In this document: positions 1 through 6,045 of the stretch, piece after piece
Layout of the letters: every line of letters begins with the position of its first letter
Numbering within the stretch: position 1 is the first letter of the stretch
Assembly: GCA_040226215.1 (NCBI GenBank)
Contig: JAVKFF010000216.1
Span: forward strand, 1 to 17,590
Length of the DNA: 17,590 nucleotides
Origin: JAVKFF01 sp040226215
GTDB lineage: Bacteria > Pseudomonadota > Alphaproteobacteria > DSM-16000 > Inquilinaceae
Direction of reading: 5' to 3'
Notes under the pieces: model-generated
The model's input: the letters and a program-made list of their open reading frames with translations, nothing else
What the model was told of the DNA's origin: nothing
The model's database searches: none
Program-made: the position numbers and the translations under genes

Positions 1-21
1 TGCCCGCCGGCGGCGCGGGCA
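1..21. repeat. GC-rich inverted repeat at window edge
   Basis: The first 21 bases form a perfect 7-base-pair inverted repeat (TGCCCGC at 1-7 with GCGGGCA at 15-21) around a 7-base loop. It could fold as the hairpin of a terminator for a gene left of the window, but no T-tract follows on +, so that role is only a guess. In DNA this GC-rich such a stem can also arise by chance. Confidence 0.35.
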
Positions 22-28
22 GGTATCG

Positions 29-54
29 CGGCACGCTTCCCCGGCACGCTTCCC
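29..54. repeat. 13-bp direct tandem repeat, two copies
   Basis: Two perfect adjacent copies of CGGCACGCTTCCC occupy 29-41 and 42-54, followed by the first five bases of a third copy (55-59). The repeat lies upstream of the TVP38/TMEM64 gene in non-coding sequence. It looks like replication slippage; no function is evident. Confidence 0.85.
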
Positions 55-113
55 CGGCATGGGATCACCCAATGGTGAATGGGTTGTGAACATCCGGCAA
101 CCCAGCATCTTGG

Positions 114-207
114 AGGAGGCTGGCATGATGCGCCGTTCGGGTGGCGGTGGCGCCGGCGGCGGGGGCCGTGGCGGGGTGGCGGGCGTGGCAATGGCCGTGG
201 TGGAGGG
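114..207 (+). promoter_or_regulatory. Two competing ribosome binding sites for the TVP38/TMEM64 gene
   Basis: AGGAGG at 114-119 lies 5 bases before an ATG at 125, and GGAGGG at 202-207 lies 7 bases before an in-frame ATG at 215. Both are good Shine-Dalgarno sequences. The 215 start gives a normal N-terminus for the family. The 125 start would add about 30 residues dominated by glycine, so 215 is preferred, but the 114-119 site keeps the longer form possible. Confidence 0.5.
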
Positions 208-214
208 AAAGCGC

Positions 215-970
215 ATGGACCAAGACCCCCGAGCGGCAGGGCGCCGCGGGGCCTGGGCCGGCTGGCGCCGCGCCGTGCCGCTTCTGGCGCTCGTCGCGAT
301 CGCCGTTCTGGCGGTCGTCTTCGGTCTGGGCGACCTCTTCTCCTTCGAGACGCTGCGGGAGCATCGCCACGGCCTCGTCGCCTTCGTGGAGGCCAACCTT
401 GCCCTGTCGCTGGTCGGCTACCTCCTGATCTACACGGTGATCGCCGCCACGTCCCTTCCCGTGGCCTCGCTGGTCTCCGTTGTCGGCGGCTTCCTGTTCG
501 GGCTGGTGCTTGGCAGCGTGCTCACCGTCCTGGCGGCGACGGCGGGTGCTACGCTGGTGTTCCTGGCCGCCCGCACCGCGCTTGCCGAGCCGCTGGCACG
601 GCGCGCCGGCCCATGGCTGTCGCGCCTCGAAGCCGGCTTCAGGACGAATGCCGTGTCCTATCTGATCACCCTGCGGCTGATCCCGCTGCTGCCGTTCTGG
701 CTGGTCAATCTCGTGCCGGCGCTGCTCGGCGTGCCGCTCCTGACCTATGTCGCCACCACCTTTGTCGGCATCATCCCCGGCACGATCGTCTATGTCGGTC
801 TCGGCAACGGGCTGGGCGCGGCGCTGGAGATGGGCGAGGAGCCCGACCTGGGCATCATCTTCGCGCCGGAGATCCTGCTGCCGCTGGCCGGCCTCTGCGT
901 GATCAGCCTGCTGCCGGTCGTCTTCCGGGCCTGGCGCCGGCGCCGCACGGCCGATCCGATGGACGACTAG
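215..970 (+). CDS. TVP38/TMEM64 family membrane protein (VTT/DedA-like domain)
   Basis: A 251-residue inner-membrane protein of the TVP38/TMEM64 family, which shares the VTT domain with DedA proteins; members are thought to act in lipid scrambling or membrane homeostasis, but the substrate here is unknown. After a short basic N-terminus there is a hydrophobic segment at about residues 20-38, then hydrophobic stretches near 63-80, 84-118, 150-200 and 217-237. The family signature is clear: GGFLFG at 91-96 and RLIPLLPF at 154-161, followed by the re-entrant-like PALLGVP and IIPGT segments. The C-terminus is strongly basic (RAWRRRR). The start at 215 follows GGAGGG; an in-frame ATG at 125 with its own strong ribosome binding site would add a glycine-rich extension. 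The next gene lies about 195 bases downstream, so it may be transcribed separately. Confidence 0.88.
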   Translation: MDQDPRAAGRRGAWAGWRRAVPLLALVAIAVLAVVFGLGDLFSFETLREHRHGLVAFVEANLALSLVGYLLIYTVIAATSLPVASLVSVVGGFLFGLVLGSVLTVLAATAGATLVFLAARTALAEPLARRAGPWLSRLEAGFRTNAVSYLITLRLIPLLPFWLVNLVPALLGVPLLTYVATTFVGIIPGTIVYVGLGNGLGAALEMGEEPDLGIIFAPEILLPLAGLCVISLLPVVFRAWRRRRTADPMDD

Positions 971-990
971 CTACCCGCAGCGCGCCTGAC

Positions 991-1038
991 CGGCATGGGC
1001 GGGCGCCGGCATGGGCAGGTGCTGGCATGGGCAGGTGC
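991..1038. repeat. 16-bp tandem repeat, three copies
   Basis: Three adjacent 16-base units occupy 991-1006, 1007-1022 and 1023-1038. The consensus is CGGCATGGGCAGGTGC. Copies 2 and 3 differ at one base and copy 1 differs from copy 2 at two; a 5-base fragment of a fourth copy follows. The array lies in the roughly 195-base non-coding gap between the TVP38 gene and the histidine kinase. Apart from this repeat nothing recognisable was found in the gap. Confidence 0.85.
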
Positions 1039-1164
1039 TGGCACCGGGACAGCTCTGGCGCGGACTTCGCGCTGTTCAGGGACCTGCCCGATGGGGTAGA
1101 AGGATCGCCTCCACCAGTTCAGCCCGAGTCGCAGCCGGGACCGACGATCGAAGGCATCCTGTCC

Positions 1165-2532
1165 ATGCGCAGCCTTTCGGCGCGCCTCCTTGTCCTGACG
1201 ATTTTCTTCGTGATGCTGTCGGAGGTGCTGATCTACACCCCCTCCATCGCGAACTTCCGCCTCACCTGGCTCAACGACCGGCTGGCCAATGCCCATCTCG
1301 CCGCGCTGGCCGTGGTCGCCTCGCCGGAAGGCATGGTGACGGCCGAGATGGAGCGCGAGCTCCTGGAGCATGTCGAGGCCGAGGTCATCGACATGGTGCG
1401 CGAGGGCGACGCCATCTACATGCTGGGCTCGGTCGAGATGATGGAGGACATCCCGGCCTTCGACCTCACCGACCCGTCGCCGATCCGCCTCGTGCTGGAC
1501 GCCTTCGAATCGATGTTCTTCGGCGGGAACCGGCTGATTCTGGTTTCGGGGCTCAGCCCGCGCGACAACGAGACCTTCATCATGATGGTCATGGACGACA
1601 GCGCGCTGATGGAGGAGATGATCTACTTCTCCTGGCGCATTCTCGGTCTGTCGCTGGTCATCTCGTTCATCACCGCCGGGCTCGTCTTTCTCTCCCTGCG
1701 CTGGCTGCTGGTGCGGCCGATGACGCGGATGACCGACCGCATCATCGCCTTCCGGGACGACCCGGAGGATGCCACGACCATCGCCTCGCCGACAACGCGG
1801 CGGGACGAGCTGGGCGAGGCGGAGCGGGCGCTGCACGACATGCAGCTCGCGGTGCGCACGGCGCTCGCCCAGCAGCGCCGGCTGGCCGCGCTCGGCGGCG
1901 CGATGACCAAGATCAACCACGATCTGCGCAACATCCTGGCGACCGCGTCCCTGGTGTCGGAATCGCTGGCGGCGAGCGACGACCCCAAGGTGCGGCGGAG
2001 CGCGCCGCGGGTGCTGGAGGCGATCGACCGGGCGGTCGAACTGTGCCGCCAGACCCTCGCCTATACGCGCGAGGAGGGCATGCCCGTCGAGCGGGTCGAA
2101 ACGCCGCTGGGCGAAGTCATCGACGAGGCCCGTGCCGAGGTTCTGGTGGCCATCGAGGGCGATACCATCGCCGACCGCGAACTGGTTAACGAGGTGCCGC
2201 CGGAGCTCGGCCTGCGTATCGACGCCCGGCAGATGACCCGGGTCTTCGCCAATATCTTCCGCAACGCCTTCGAGGCCGGCGCGATGGAGGTGCGGATCGG
2301 CGCGTCGAGCGAGGGCGGGGAGTGCGTGATCCGCATCGCCGACAACGGTCCCGGGATGCCGCCGCGCGCCCAGGAGCACATCTTCAAGCCCTTCGCCGGC
2401 TCGGCCCGGCCGGGGGGCACCGGCCTCGGCCTCGCCATCGCCCGCGAGATCGTGCTGGCCCATCGCGGCGAGCTCACGCTGCAGTCGACCGGTCCGATGG
2501 GCACCGTGTTCCTGATCCGCCTGCCGGTCTGA
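1165..2532 (+). CDS. Membrane sensor histidine kinase (HAMP, HisKA, HATPase_c)
   Basis: A 455-residue inner-membrane sensor kinase that should autophosphorylate on histidine and pass phosphate to a response regulator. Transmembrane segments lie at about residues 8-28 and 157-180 and enclose a periplasmic sensor region of about 125 residues that I do not recognise and that is rich in acidic residues and methionine. A HAMP-like linker follows to about 235. The HisKA H-box has the phospho-acceptor His252 in NHDLRN. The ATP-binding domain has the N-box (Asn363, Asn367 in NAFEA), the G1 box DNGPG starting at Asp393, and the G2 box GTGLGLA from Gly418. The reading frame stays open far upstream, but residues before 1165 are arginine/proline-rich shadow sequence, and the methionine at 1165 precedes a normal basic-then-hydrophobic N-terminus. 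The ribosome binding site is weak. No response regulator gene lies beside it, so it is an orphan in this window. Confidence 0.92.
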   Translation: MRSLSARLLVLTIFFVMLSEVLIYTPSIANFRLTWLNDRLANAHLAALAVVASPEGMVTAEMERELLEHVEAEVIDMVREGDAIYMLGSVEMMEDIPAFDLTDPSPIRLVLDAFESMFFGGNRLILVSGLSPRDNETFIMMVMDDSALMEEMIYFSWRILGLSLVISFITAGLVFLSLRWLLVRPMTRMTDRIIAFRDDPEDATTIASPTTRRDELGEAERALHDMQLAVRTALAQQRRLAALGGAMTKINHDLRNILATASLVSESLAASDDPKVRRSAPRVLEAIDRAVELCRQTLAYTREEGMPVERVETPLGEVIDEARAEVLVAIEGDTIADRELVNEVPPELGLRIDARQMTRVFANIFRNAFEAGAMEVRIGASSEGGECVIRIADNGPGMPPRAQEHIFKPFAGSARPGGTGLGLAIAREIVLAHRGELTLQSTGPMGTVFLIRLPV

Positions 2533-2654
2533 CCGGAGGGACGCTCCAGCGCCGGTCGATGGCAATGCATGGGCCGATGCGTCGCTGACGGCTGCCCCGG
2601 CGACCGGGTCCGGCGCATCCTGCCGCCGCTTCGACCCGTCAGGAGGACGCCGCC

Positions 2655-3413
2655 ATGGCCTGGGATCCCGCGCAGTACGGCCGGTTCGCCGGCCCCCGGC
2701 TGCAGCCGGGGCTCGACCTGATCGCCCGGCTGCCGGACGCGGTGCCCGGCCCCGTCGTCGACCTCGGTTGCGGCGATGGCGACCTCACCGCGCTGCTGGC
2801 CGCGCGCTTCGGCCGCGCCGAAGGGATCGACAGCGACCCGGCGATGCTGGCGGCGGCGCGCCAGCGCCATCCCGCGCTCGCGTTCGCGCCGATGGCGATC
2901 GAGGACTGGGTGGCGGCGGCGTCGGGCGATCACGGGCTGGTCTTCTCCAACGCCGCGCTTCACTGGGTGGAGGGTCATGAGCGGCTGTTCCCGGCGCTGC
3001 TGGAACGGCTGGCCCCGGGCGGCACGCTGGCCGTGCAGATGCCGCGCAGCATGGTGCTGCCCTCCCACCGTCTCCTGGCCGAGATCGCGGCGGAGCCGGA
3101 ATGGGACGGCCGGGCCGGCATCCGCACCGACTGGGTCTGGGACCCTGAGCGCTATCACGACCTGCTGGCGCCGCTGACCGCGCGGCTGGAGATCTGGGAG
3201 ACCGAGTATCTGCACGTGCTGACCGGCGCCGACGCGGTCTTCGAATGGGTCAAGGGCTCGGCCCTGACGGCAGTGCGCGCGGCCCTGGACGATGCGGCGT
3301 TCCGGCGCTTTTGCGCGCGTTATCGCGAGAGCTTGCGCGCGCTCTATCCGCGCCGGGCGGACGGTAGGACGCTCTACCCCTTCCGCCGCCTCTTCCTGCT
3401 CGCCTGTGGGTGA
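2655..3413 (+). CDS. tam: Trans-aconitate 2-methyltransferase
   Basis: A 252-residue cytosolic class I SAM-dependent methyltransferase closely resembling E. coli Tam, which methylates trans-aconitate, an inhibitory by-product of the citric acid cycle. The WDPAQY start matches the family's W-(N/D)-P-x-x-Y opening. Motif I is VVDLGCGDGD at residues 34-43, the acidic end of strand 2 is in GIDSDPAM, and the family-typical segments NAALHW, LAVQMP and a C-terminal YP-F-R-LF pattern are all present. Length equals that of characterised Tam proteins. AGGAGG at 2641-2646, eight bases before the ATG, fixes the start. The last 40 bases overlap the 3' end of the opposing gene at 3374-3958. About 120 bases separate it from the kinase upstream, so it probably has its own promoter. 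Confidence 0.9.
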   Translation: MAWDPAQYGRFAGPRLQPGLDLIARLPDAVPGPVVDLGCGDGDLTALLAARFGRAEGIDSDPAMLAAARQRHPALAFAPMAIEDWVAAASGDHGLVFSNAALHWVEGHERLFPALLERLAPGGTLAVQMPRSMVLPSHRLLAEIAAEPEWDGRAGIRTDWVWDPERYHDLLAPLTARLEIWETEYLHVLTGADAVFEWVKGSALTAVRAALDDAAFRRFCARYRESLRALYPRRADGRTLYPFRRLFLLACG

Positions 3414-3958
3414 GGCGACGGCTCGGGATCGACGGCGGGATGCGAGGTCTCGTCGGCGGGACAGGTCGGAAGACGGTCGCCGGAGCCGATCGCCGGCAGA
3501 TCGGTCGCCCTGGCGTCGCCGTCGGCCATGCCGTCAGCCGGTGCCTCATCCTCGGGCGGGTCGCCATCTTCCGACCCGGTCGGCGAAGCCGATGCGGGCA
3601 GGGGGGAGTCGACAACCACGCAACGCGCACGGTGGGCGATCTCGCCGATGGCCGCGCGCATCAGGCGGGCGGCGTTGCGCTGGTCGATGATGTCGAGGAC
3701 CCGCACCACGTCCACCCTGAGGCGTCGGCCGATGCCGGGCGCCTCCTCGACATGGTAGCAGAACAGGCCATGGATGTAGCCGCCGCGCCGCAGCGTGACG
3801 ATGCCCGCCTCCGCCGCGGGGCGTCCCAGATGCGCCAGTGCCATTGTCCGCCACGCCGCCAGGGTGAGGCTCGGGTCGCTGGCATGCAGCAGGGGGTATG
3901 CCTGGTCGATCCGGTCCTTGGTCAGCGGACCCGTCGTCCAGTTGATCGCCTCCGTCAT
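3374..3958 (-). CDS. GNAT-like hypothetical protein with acidic/proline-rich tail
   Basis: A 194-residue protein read leftwards. Residues 1 to about 120 look like a compact alpha/beta fold; the segment with VDVVRVLDI followed by a helix rich in alanine and arginine and then CVVVDSP recalls the central part of a GNAT acetyltransferase, but I could not see a convincing acetyl-CoA binding loop. Residues about 125-194 are low-complexity, rich in aspartate, glutamate and proline, and end in a basic RKRRRKG tail. The ATG at 3958 is chosen because upstream residues in the open frame are arginine-rich shadow sequence; no good ribosome binding site precedes it. The gene is divergent from the FNR-type regulator and has a perfect FNR box 61 bases upstream of its start, so it may be an FNR target. 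Its last 40 bases overlap tam. Function is not assigned with confidence. Confidence 0.7.
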   Translation of the reverse strand: MTEAINWTTGPLTKDRIDQAYPLLHASDPSLTLAAWRTMALAHLGRPAAEAGIVTLRRGGYIHGLFCYHVEEAPGIGRRLRVDVVRVLDIIDQRNAARLMRAAIGEIAHRARCVVVDSPLPASASPTGSEDGDPPEDEAPADGMADGDARATDLPAIGSGDRLPTCPADETSHPAVDPEPSPHPQASRKRRRKG

Positions 3959-3990
3959 GTGGGTGTCCAGGATGGCGTGGGTGAGGGCGG

Positions 3991-4032
3991 ATGATGCGCC
4001 CGCCGCCCGCCGCGAACGTTGATCTGCATCAA
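3991..4032 (-). promoter_or_regulatory. Candidate class II FNR-dependent promoter for the leftward gene
   Basis: Read leftwards, CATCAT at 3991-3996 (four of six matches to TATAAT) is centred exactly 32 bases from the centre of the FNR box at 4019-4032. That is the spacing expected when an activator is centred at -41.5. The predicted transcript would start near 3984, giving a leader of about 25 bases before the ATG at 3958. On the opposite strand the corresponding -10 position (4055-4060) is GCCGGC, which does not resemble a -10. This is inference from spacing. Confidence 0.45.
4019..4032. promoter_or_regulatory. Perfect FNR/Anr box
   Basis: TTGATCTGCATCAA is an exact match to the FNR/Anr consensus TTGAT-N4-ATCAA, with both half-sites perfect. 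It lies in the 184-base divergent region between the GNAT-like gene (start 3958) and the FNR-type regulator (start 4143). The adjacent regulator has the E-x-x-S-R recognition residues that read TTGAT half-sites, so the two probably interact. The box is better placed to activate the leftward gene, but it could also serve autoregulation. Confidence 0.88.
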
Positions 4033-4131
4033 GGAAATGCGGTGCTGGTCTGCGGCCGGCGGCGTGTCCGCGACGTCCTTGTCCATTGCACCGACCCCGC
4101 TCGCGACCGTAGAGTGGTGCCGGGATGCCTC

Positions 4132-4137
4132 GAGGAA
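4132..4137 (+). promoter_or_regulatory. Ribosome binding site deciding the fnr start
   Basis: GAGGAA at 4132-4137 lies five bases before the ATG at 4143. An in-frame ATG at 4125 has no such site and is upstream of this one, so 4143 is taken as the start. Confidence 0.65.
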
Positions 4138-4142
4138 CGATA

Positions 4143-4880
4143 ATGTCCAAACCGGAGATCACCGAGCGCCGGAAGCCGGTCGCGTCGCACGGCGGTCATC
4201 CCTGCGGCGCGTGTCCCGTGCGCAACCTGTCGGTATGCTCGGCGCTTAACGATGACGAACTGGCCGTGCTCGAGGAGATCGTCAGCAACCGGGACATTCC
4301 CGCCCATCAGATGATCTTCCAGGAGGGCGATGATGCCGGTGACCTGTTCAACGTGCTCGAGGGCGTGGTCACCCTCTACAAGCTGATGCCCGACGGCCGG
4401 CGTCAGATCACCGGCTTCCTGTTCAACGGCGACTTCATGGGGCTGTCGGTCAACGGCAAGTTCGCCTATTCGGCGGAGAGCGTGACGCCGGTGACCATGT
4501 GCCGCTTCCCGCGCCGCCGGCTCGACGGGTTGATGGAGCGCTTTCCGCATCTGCAGCGCCGCATGATGGGGCTGGCCTCCAACGAGCTCGCCGCGGCGCA
4601 GGACCAGATGCTGCTGCTCGGCCGCAAGTCGGCCAAGGAGAAGATCGCCTCCTTCCTGCTCACCCTGTCGCGCCGCGCCGCCCAGCGGGAGCAGCCCGAC
4701 GACCCGGTCTTCCTGCCGATGAGCCGCGCGGATATCGGCGACTTCCTCGGCCTGACTACCGAGACGGTGAGCCGCACCTTCACCCATCTGAAGTCGAGCG
4801 GCGTGATCCGCCTGCTCGAGGGACACCGGGTGCACCTGGCCGACCGGGAGGCCCTGACCGACATCGCCGAAGGCCTGTGA
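4143..4880 (+). CDS. fnrL: FNR/Anr/FnrL-type oxygen-sensing transcription regulator
   Basis: A 245-residue Crp/Fnr-family DNA-binding protein with the cysteines needed for an oxygen-labile [4Fe-4S] cluster. The N-terminal set is Cys21, Cys24 and Cys32 (C-x2-C-x7-C, the spacing typical of alphaproteobacterial FnrL/AadR rather than the C-x2-C-x5-C of E. coli), and the fourth is Cys120 in TMCRF. The cyclic-nucleotide-like beta-roll covers about residues 35-125, followed by the dimerisation helix. A helix-turn-helix from about Met193 includes the recognition residues Glu207, Ser210 and Arg211 (ETVSR), identical to the E. coli FNR core, which predicts binding to TTGAT-N4-ATCAA. Such a box lies about 110 bases upstream. 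Under low oxygen it should dimerise and activate or repress respiratory and related genes. The peptidase gene begins 25 bases after its stop and could be co-transcribed. Confidence 0.92.
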   Translation: MSKPEITERRKPVASHGGHPCGACPVRNLSVCSALNDDELAVLEEIVSNRDIPAHQMIFQEGDDAGDLFNVLEGVVTLYKLMPDGRRQITGFLFNGDFMGLSVNGKFAYSAESVTPVTMCRFPRRRLDGLMERFPHLQRRMMGLASNELAAAQDQMLLLGRKSAKEKIASFLLTLSRRAAQREQPDDPVFLPMSRADIGDFLGLTTETVSRTFTHLKSSGVIRLLEGHRVHLADREALTDIAEGL

Positions 4881-4905
4881 CGCACGCGCCTGCCGGCCGC
4901 CGCCG

Positions 4906-5931
4906 ATGATCGTCCCGGGGCCGCTGAACGCGATCACCGACATCGCCGGCATCACCGTGGGCAATGCCGAGGATCGGCAGGTGTGGACCGGCGTGACCGT
5001 GCTGCTCTGCGAGCGGCCGCTGGTGGCGGCGGTCGACGTGCGCGGCGGTGCGCCTGGCGCGCGCGACACCGATCTGCTGGCGCCCGACAAGCTGGTCGAG
5101 GGCGTGGACGCGCTGGTGCTCGCCGGCGGCTCCGAGTTCGGCCTCGACGCGGCGGGCGAAGTCGTCACGCGGCTTTCCGCGCGTGGCCGCGGGCTGGCGA
5201 TCGGTGCCAGGCCGGTGCCGATCGTGCCGGCGGCCATTCTCTTCGATCTGGCAAATGGCGGGGACAAGGACTGGGGGCTCGATCCGCCCTATCGTCGGCT
5301 CGCCGCGGCGGCGCTCGACAATGTCGGAGCGACCTTCGCGCTCGGCAATGCCGGGGCCGGCTACGGCGCCAAGGCGGCCGACTACAAGGGCGGGCTCGGC
5401 AGCGCCTCGGCACGGGACGGGGAGACCGGCATCACCGTCGGGGCGTTGATCGCCGCCAACCCCGTCGGTACCCCGGTGATGCCTGGCAGCGACAGCCTCT
5501 GGGCCTGGCCGTTCGAGCAGGCGGGAGAGCTGGGCGGCCAGCCCGCGCCCAGCCAGCCGGTGCCGCCCGATGCCGGCCTGGCGCTCGACAGTTCGCTGGC
5601 CAGGCCGCAGGCCAACACGGTGATCGGCGTGGTCGCCACCGACGCGGATCTCAGCAAGGCCGAGGCGCAGCGCCTGGCCGTCATGGCGCAGGACGGCTAT
5701 GCCCGCGCCGTGCGGCCATCGCACACCGTGTTCGACGGCGACCTGCTGTTCGCGCTGGCCAGCGGCGCCCGGTCTCTGCCGGAACCACGCGCCCGCGCGC
5801 TCGCCCGGCTCGGTGCGATCGCCGCCGACGTGGTCACCCGCGCCTTCGCACGCGGCATCTACGAAGCCGAGACGCTGGGCCGCTACGTCGCCTACCGGGA
5901 GCGCCACGGCCACGCGCTGGGTCGGCGCTAG
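4906..5931 (+). CDS. P1-family peptidase (DmpA/BapA-like aminopeptidase, self-cleaving)
   Basis: A 341-residue N-terminal-nucleophile hydrolase of family P1, whose known members (DmpA, BapA) release D-amino acids, beta-amino acids or amides from the N-terminus of short peptides. The opening PGPLNAITDIAGI-VGNAED pattern is typical, as are VDVRGGAPGARDTD near residues 43-56 and LAGGSEFGLDAA near 92-103. Members cut themselves before a Ser or Thr that becomes the nucleophile; here the expected junction is Asn237/Thr238 within ANTVIGVVATDA, giving alpha and beta chains. The later HTVFDGDLLFALASG segment is also family-typical. No signal peptide is seen, so it should be cytoplasmic. The start follows the regulator by 25 bases without a clear ribosome binding site. 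A peptide ABC transporter lies downstream, so imported peptides are the natural substrate; this is an inference from context. Confidence 0.9.
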   Translation: MIVPGPLNAITDIAGITVGNAEDRQVWTGVTVLLCERPLVAAVDVRGGAPGARDTDLLAPDKLVEGVDALVLAGGSEFGLDAAGEVVTRLSARGRGLAIGARPVPIVPAAILFDLANGGDKDWGLDPPYRRLAAAALDNVGATFALGNAGAGYGAKAADYKGGLGSASARDGETGITVGALIAANPVGTPVMPGSDSLWAWPFEQAGELGGQPAPSQPVPPDAGLALDSSLARPQANTVIGVVATDADLSKAEAQRLAVMAQDGYARAVRPSHTVFDGDLLFALASGARSLPEPRARALARLGAIAADVVTRAFARGIYEAETLGRYVAYRERHGHALGRR

Positions 5932-5976
5932 CGGGGTTCTCGGGACTTGCCAGCCACGCGCCGTGCGGCGCATCAT

Positions 5977-5991
5977 CGCCCGCGACGGGCG
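5977..5991. other. GC hairpin between peptidase and binding-protein genes
   Basis: CGCCCG at 5977-5982 and CGGGCG at 5986-5991 form a perfect 6-base-pair stem with a 3-base loop in the 114-base gap between the peptidase and the binding-protein gene. No T-tract follows. It could attenuate or stabilise transcript ends between the two genes, as is common before highly expressed binding proteins, but it may be chance in GC-rich DNA. Confidence 0.35.
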
Positions 5992-6045
5992 GCCGGCGCA
6001 CCGGCAGGCCGCGATAGCCAAAACGGACGGGGAGACGTGAAGACG

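Noticed and set aside
79..1164. In-frame upstream extension of the histidine kinase frame
   Set aside because: The frame is open through the TVP38 gene but the translation is arginine/proline/glycine-rich shadow sequence; the kinase begins naturally at 1165 with a membrane segment.
3959..4162. Upstream extension of the GNAT-like gene to an ATG at 4162
   Set aside because: The extension would cross the FNR box and the start region of the divergent regulator and encodes arginine-rich residues unlike the rest of the protein.
5947..6045. Start of the binding protein at 5947
   Set aside because: The extra residues are arginine- and proline-rich and would bury the signal peptide; the ATG at 6046 gives a normal Sec signal.
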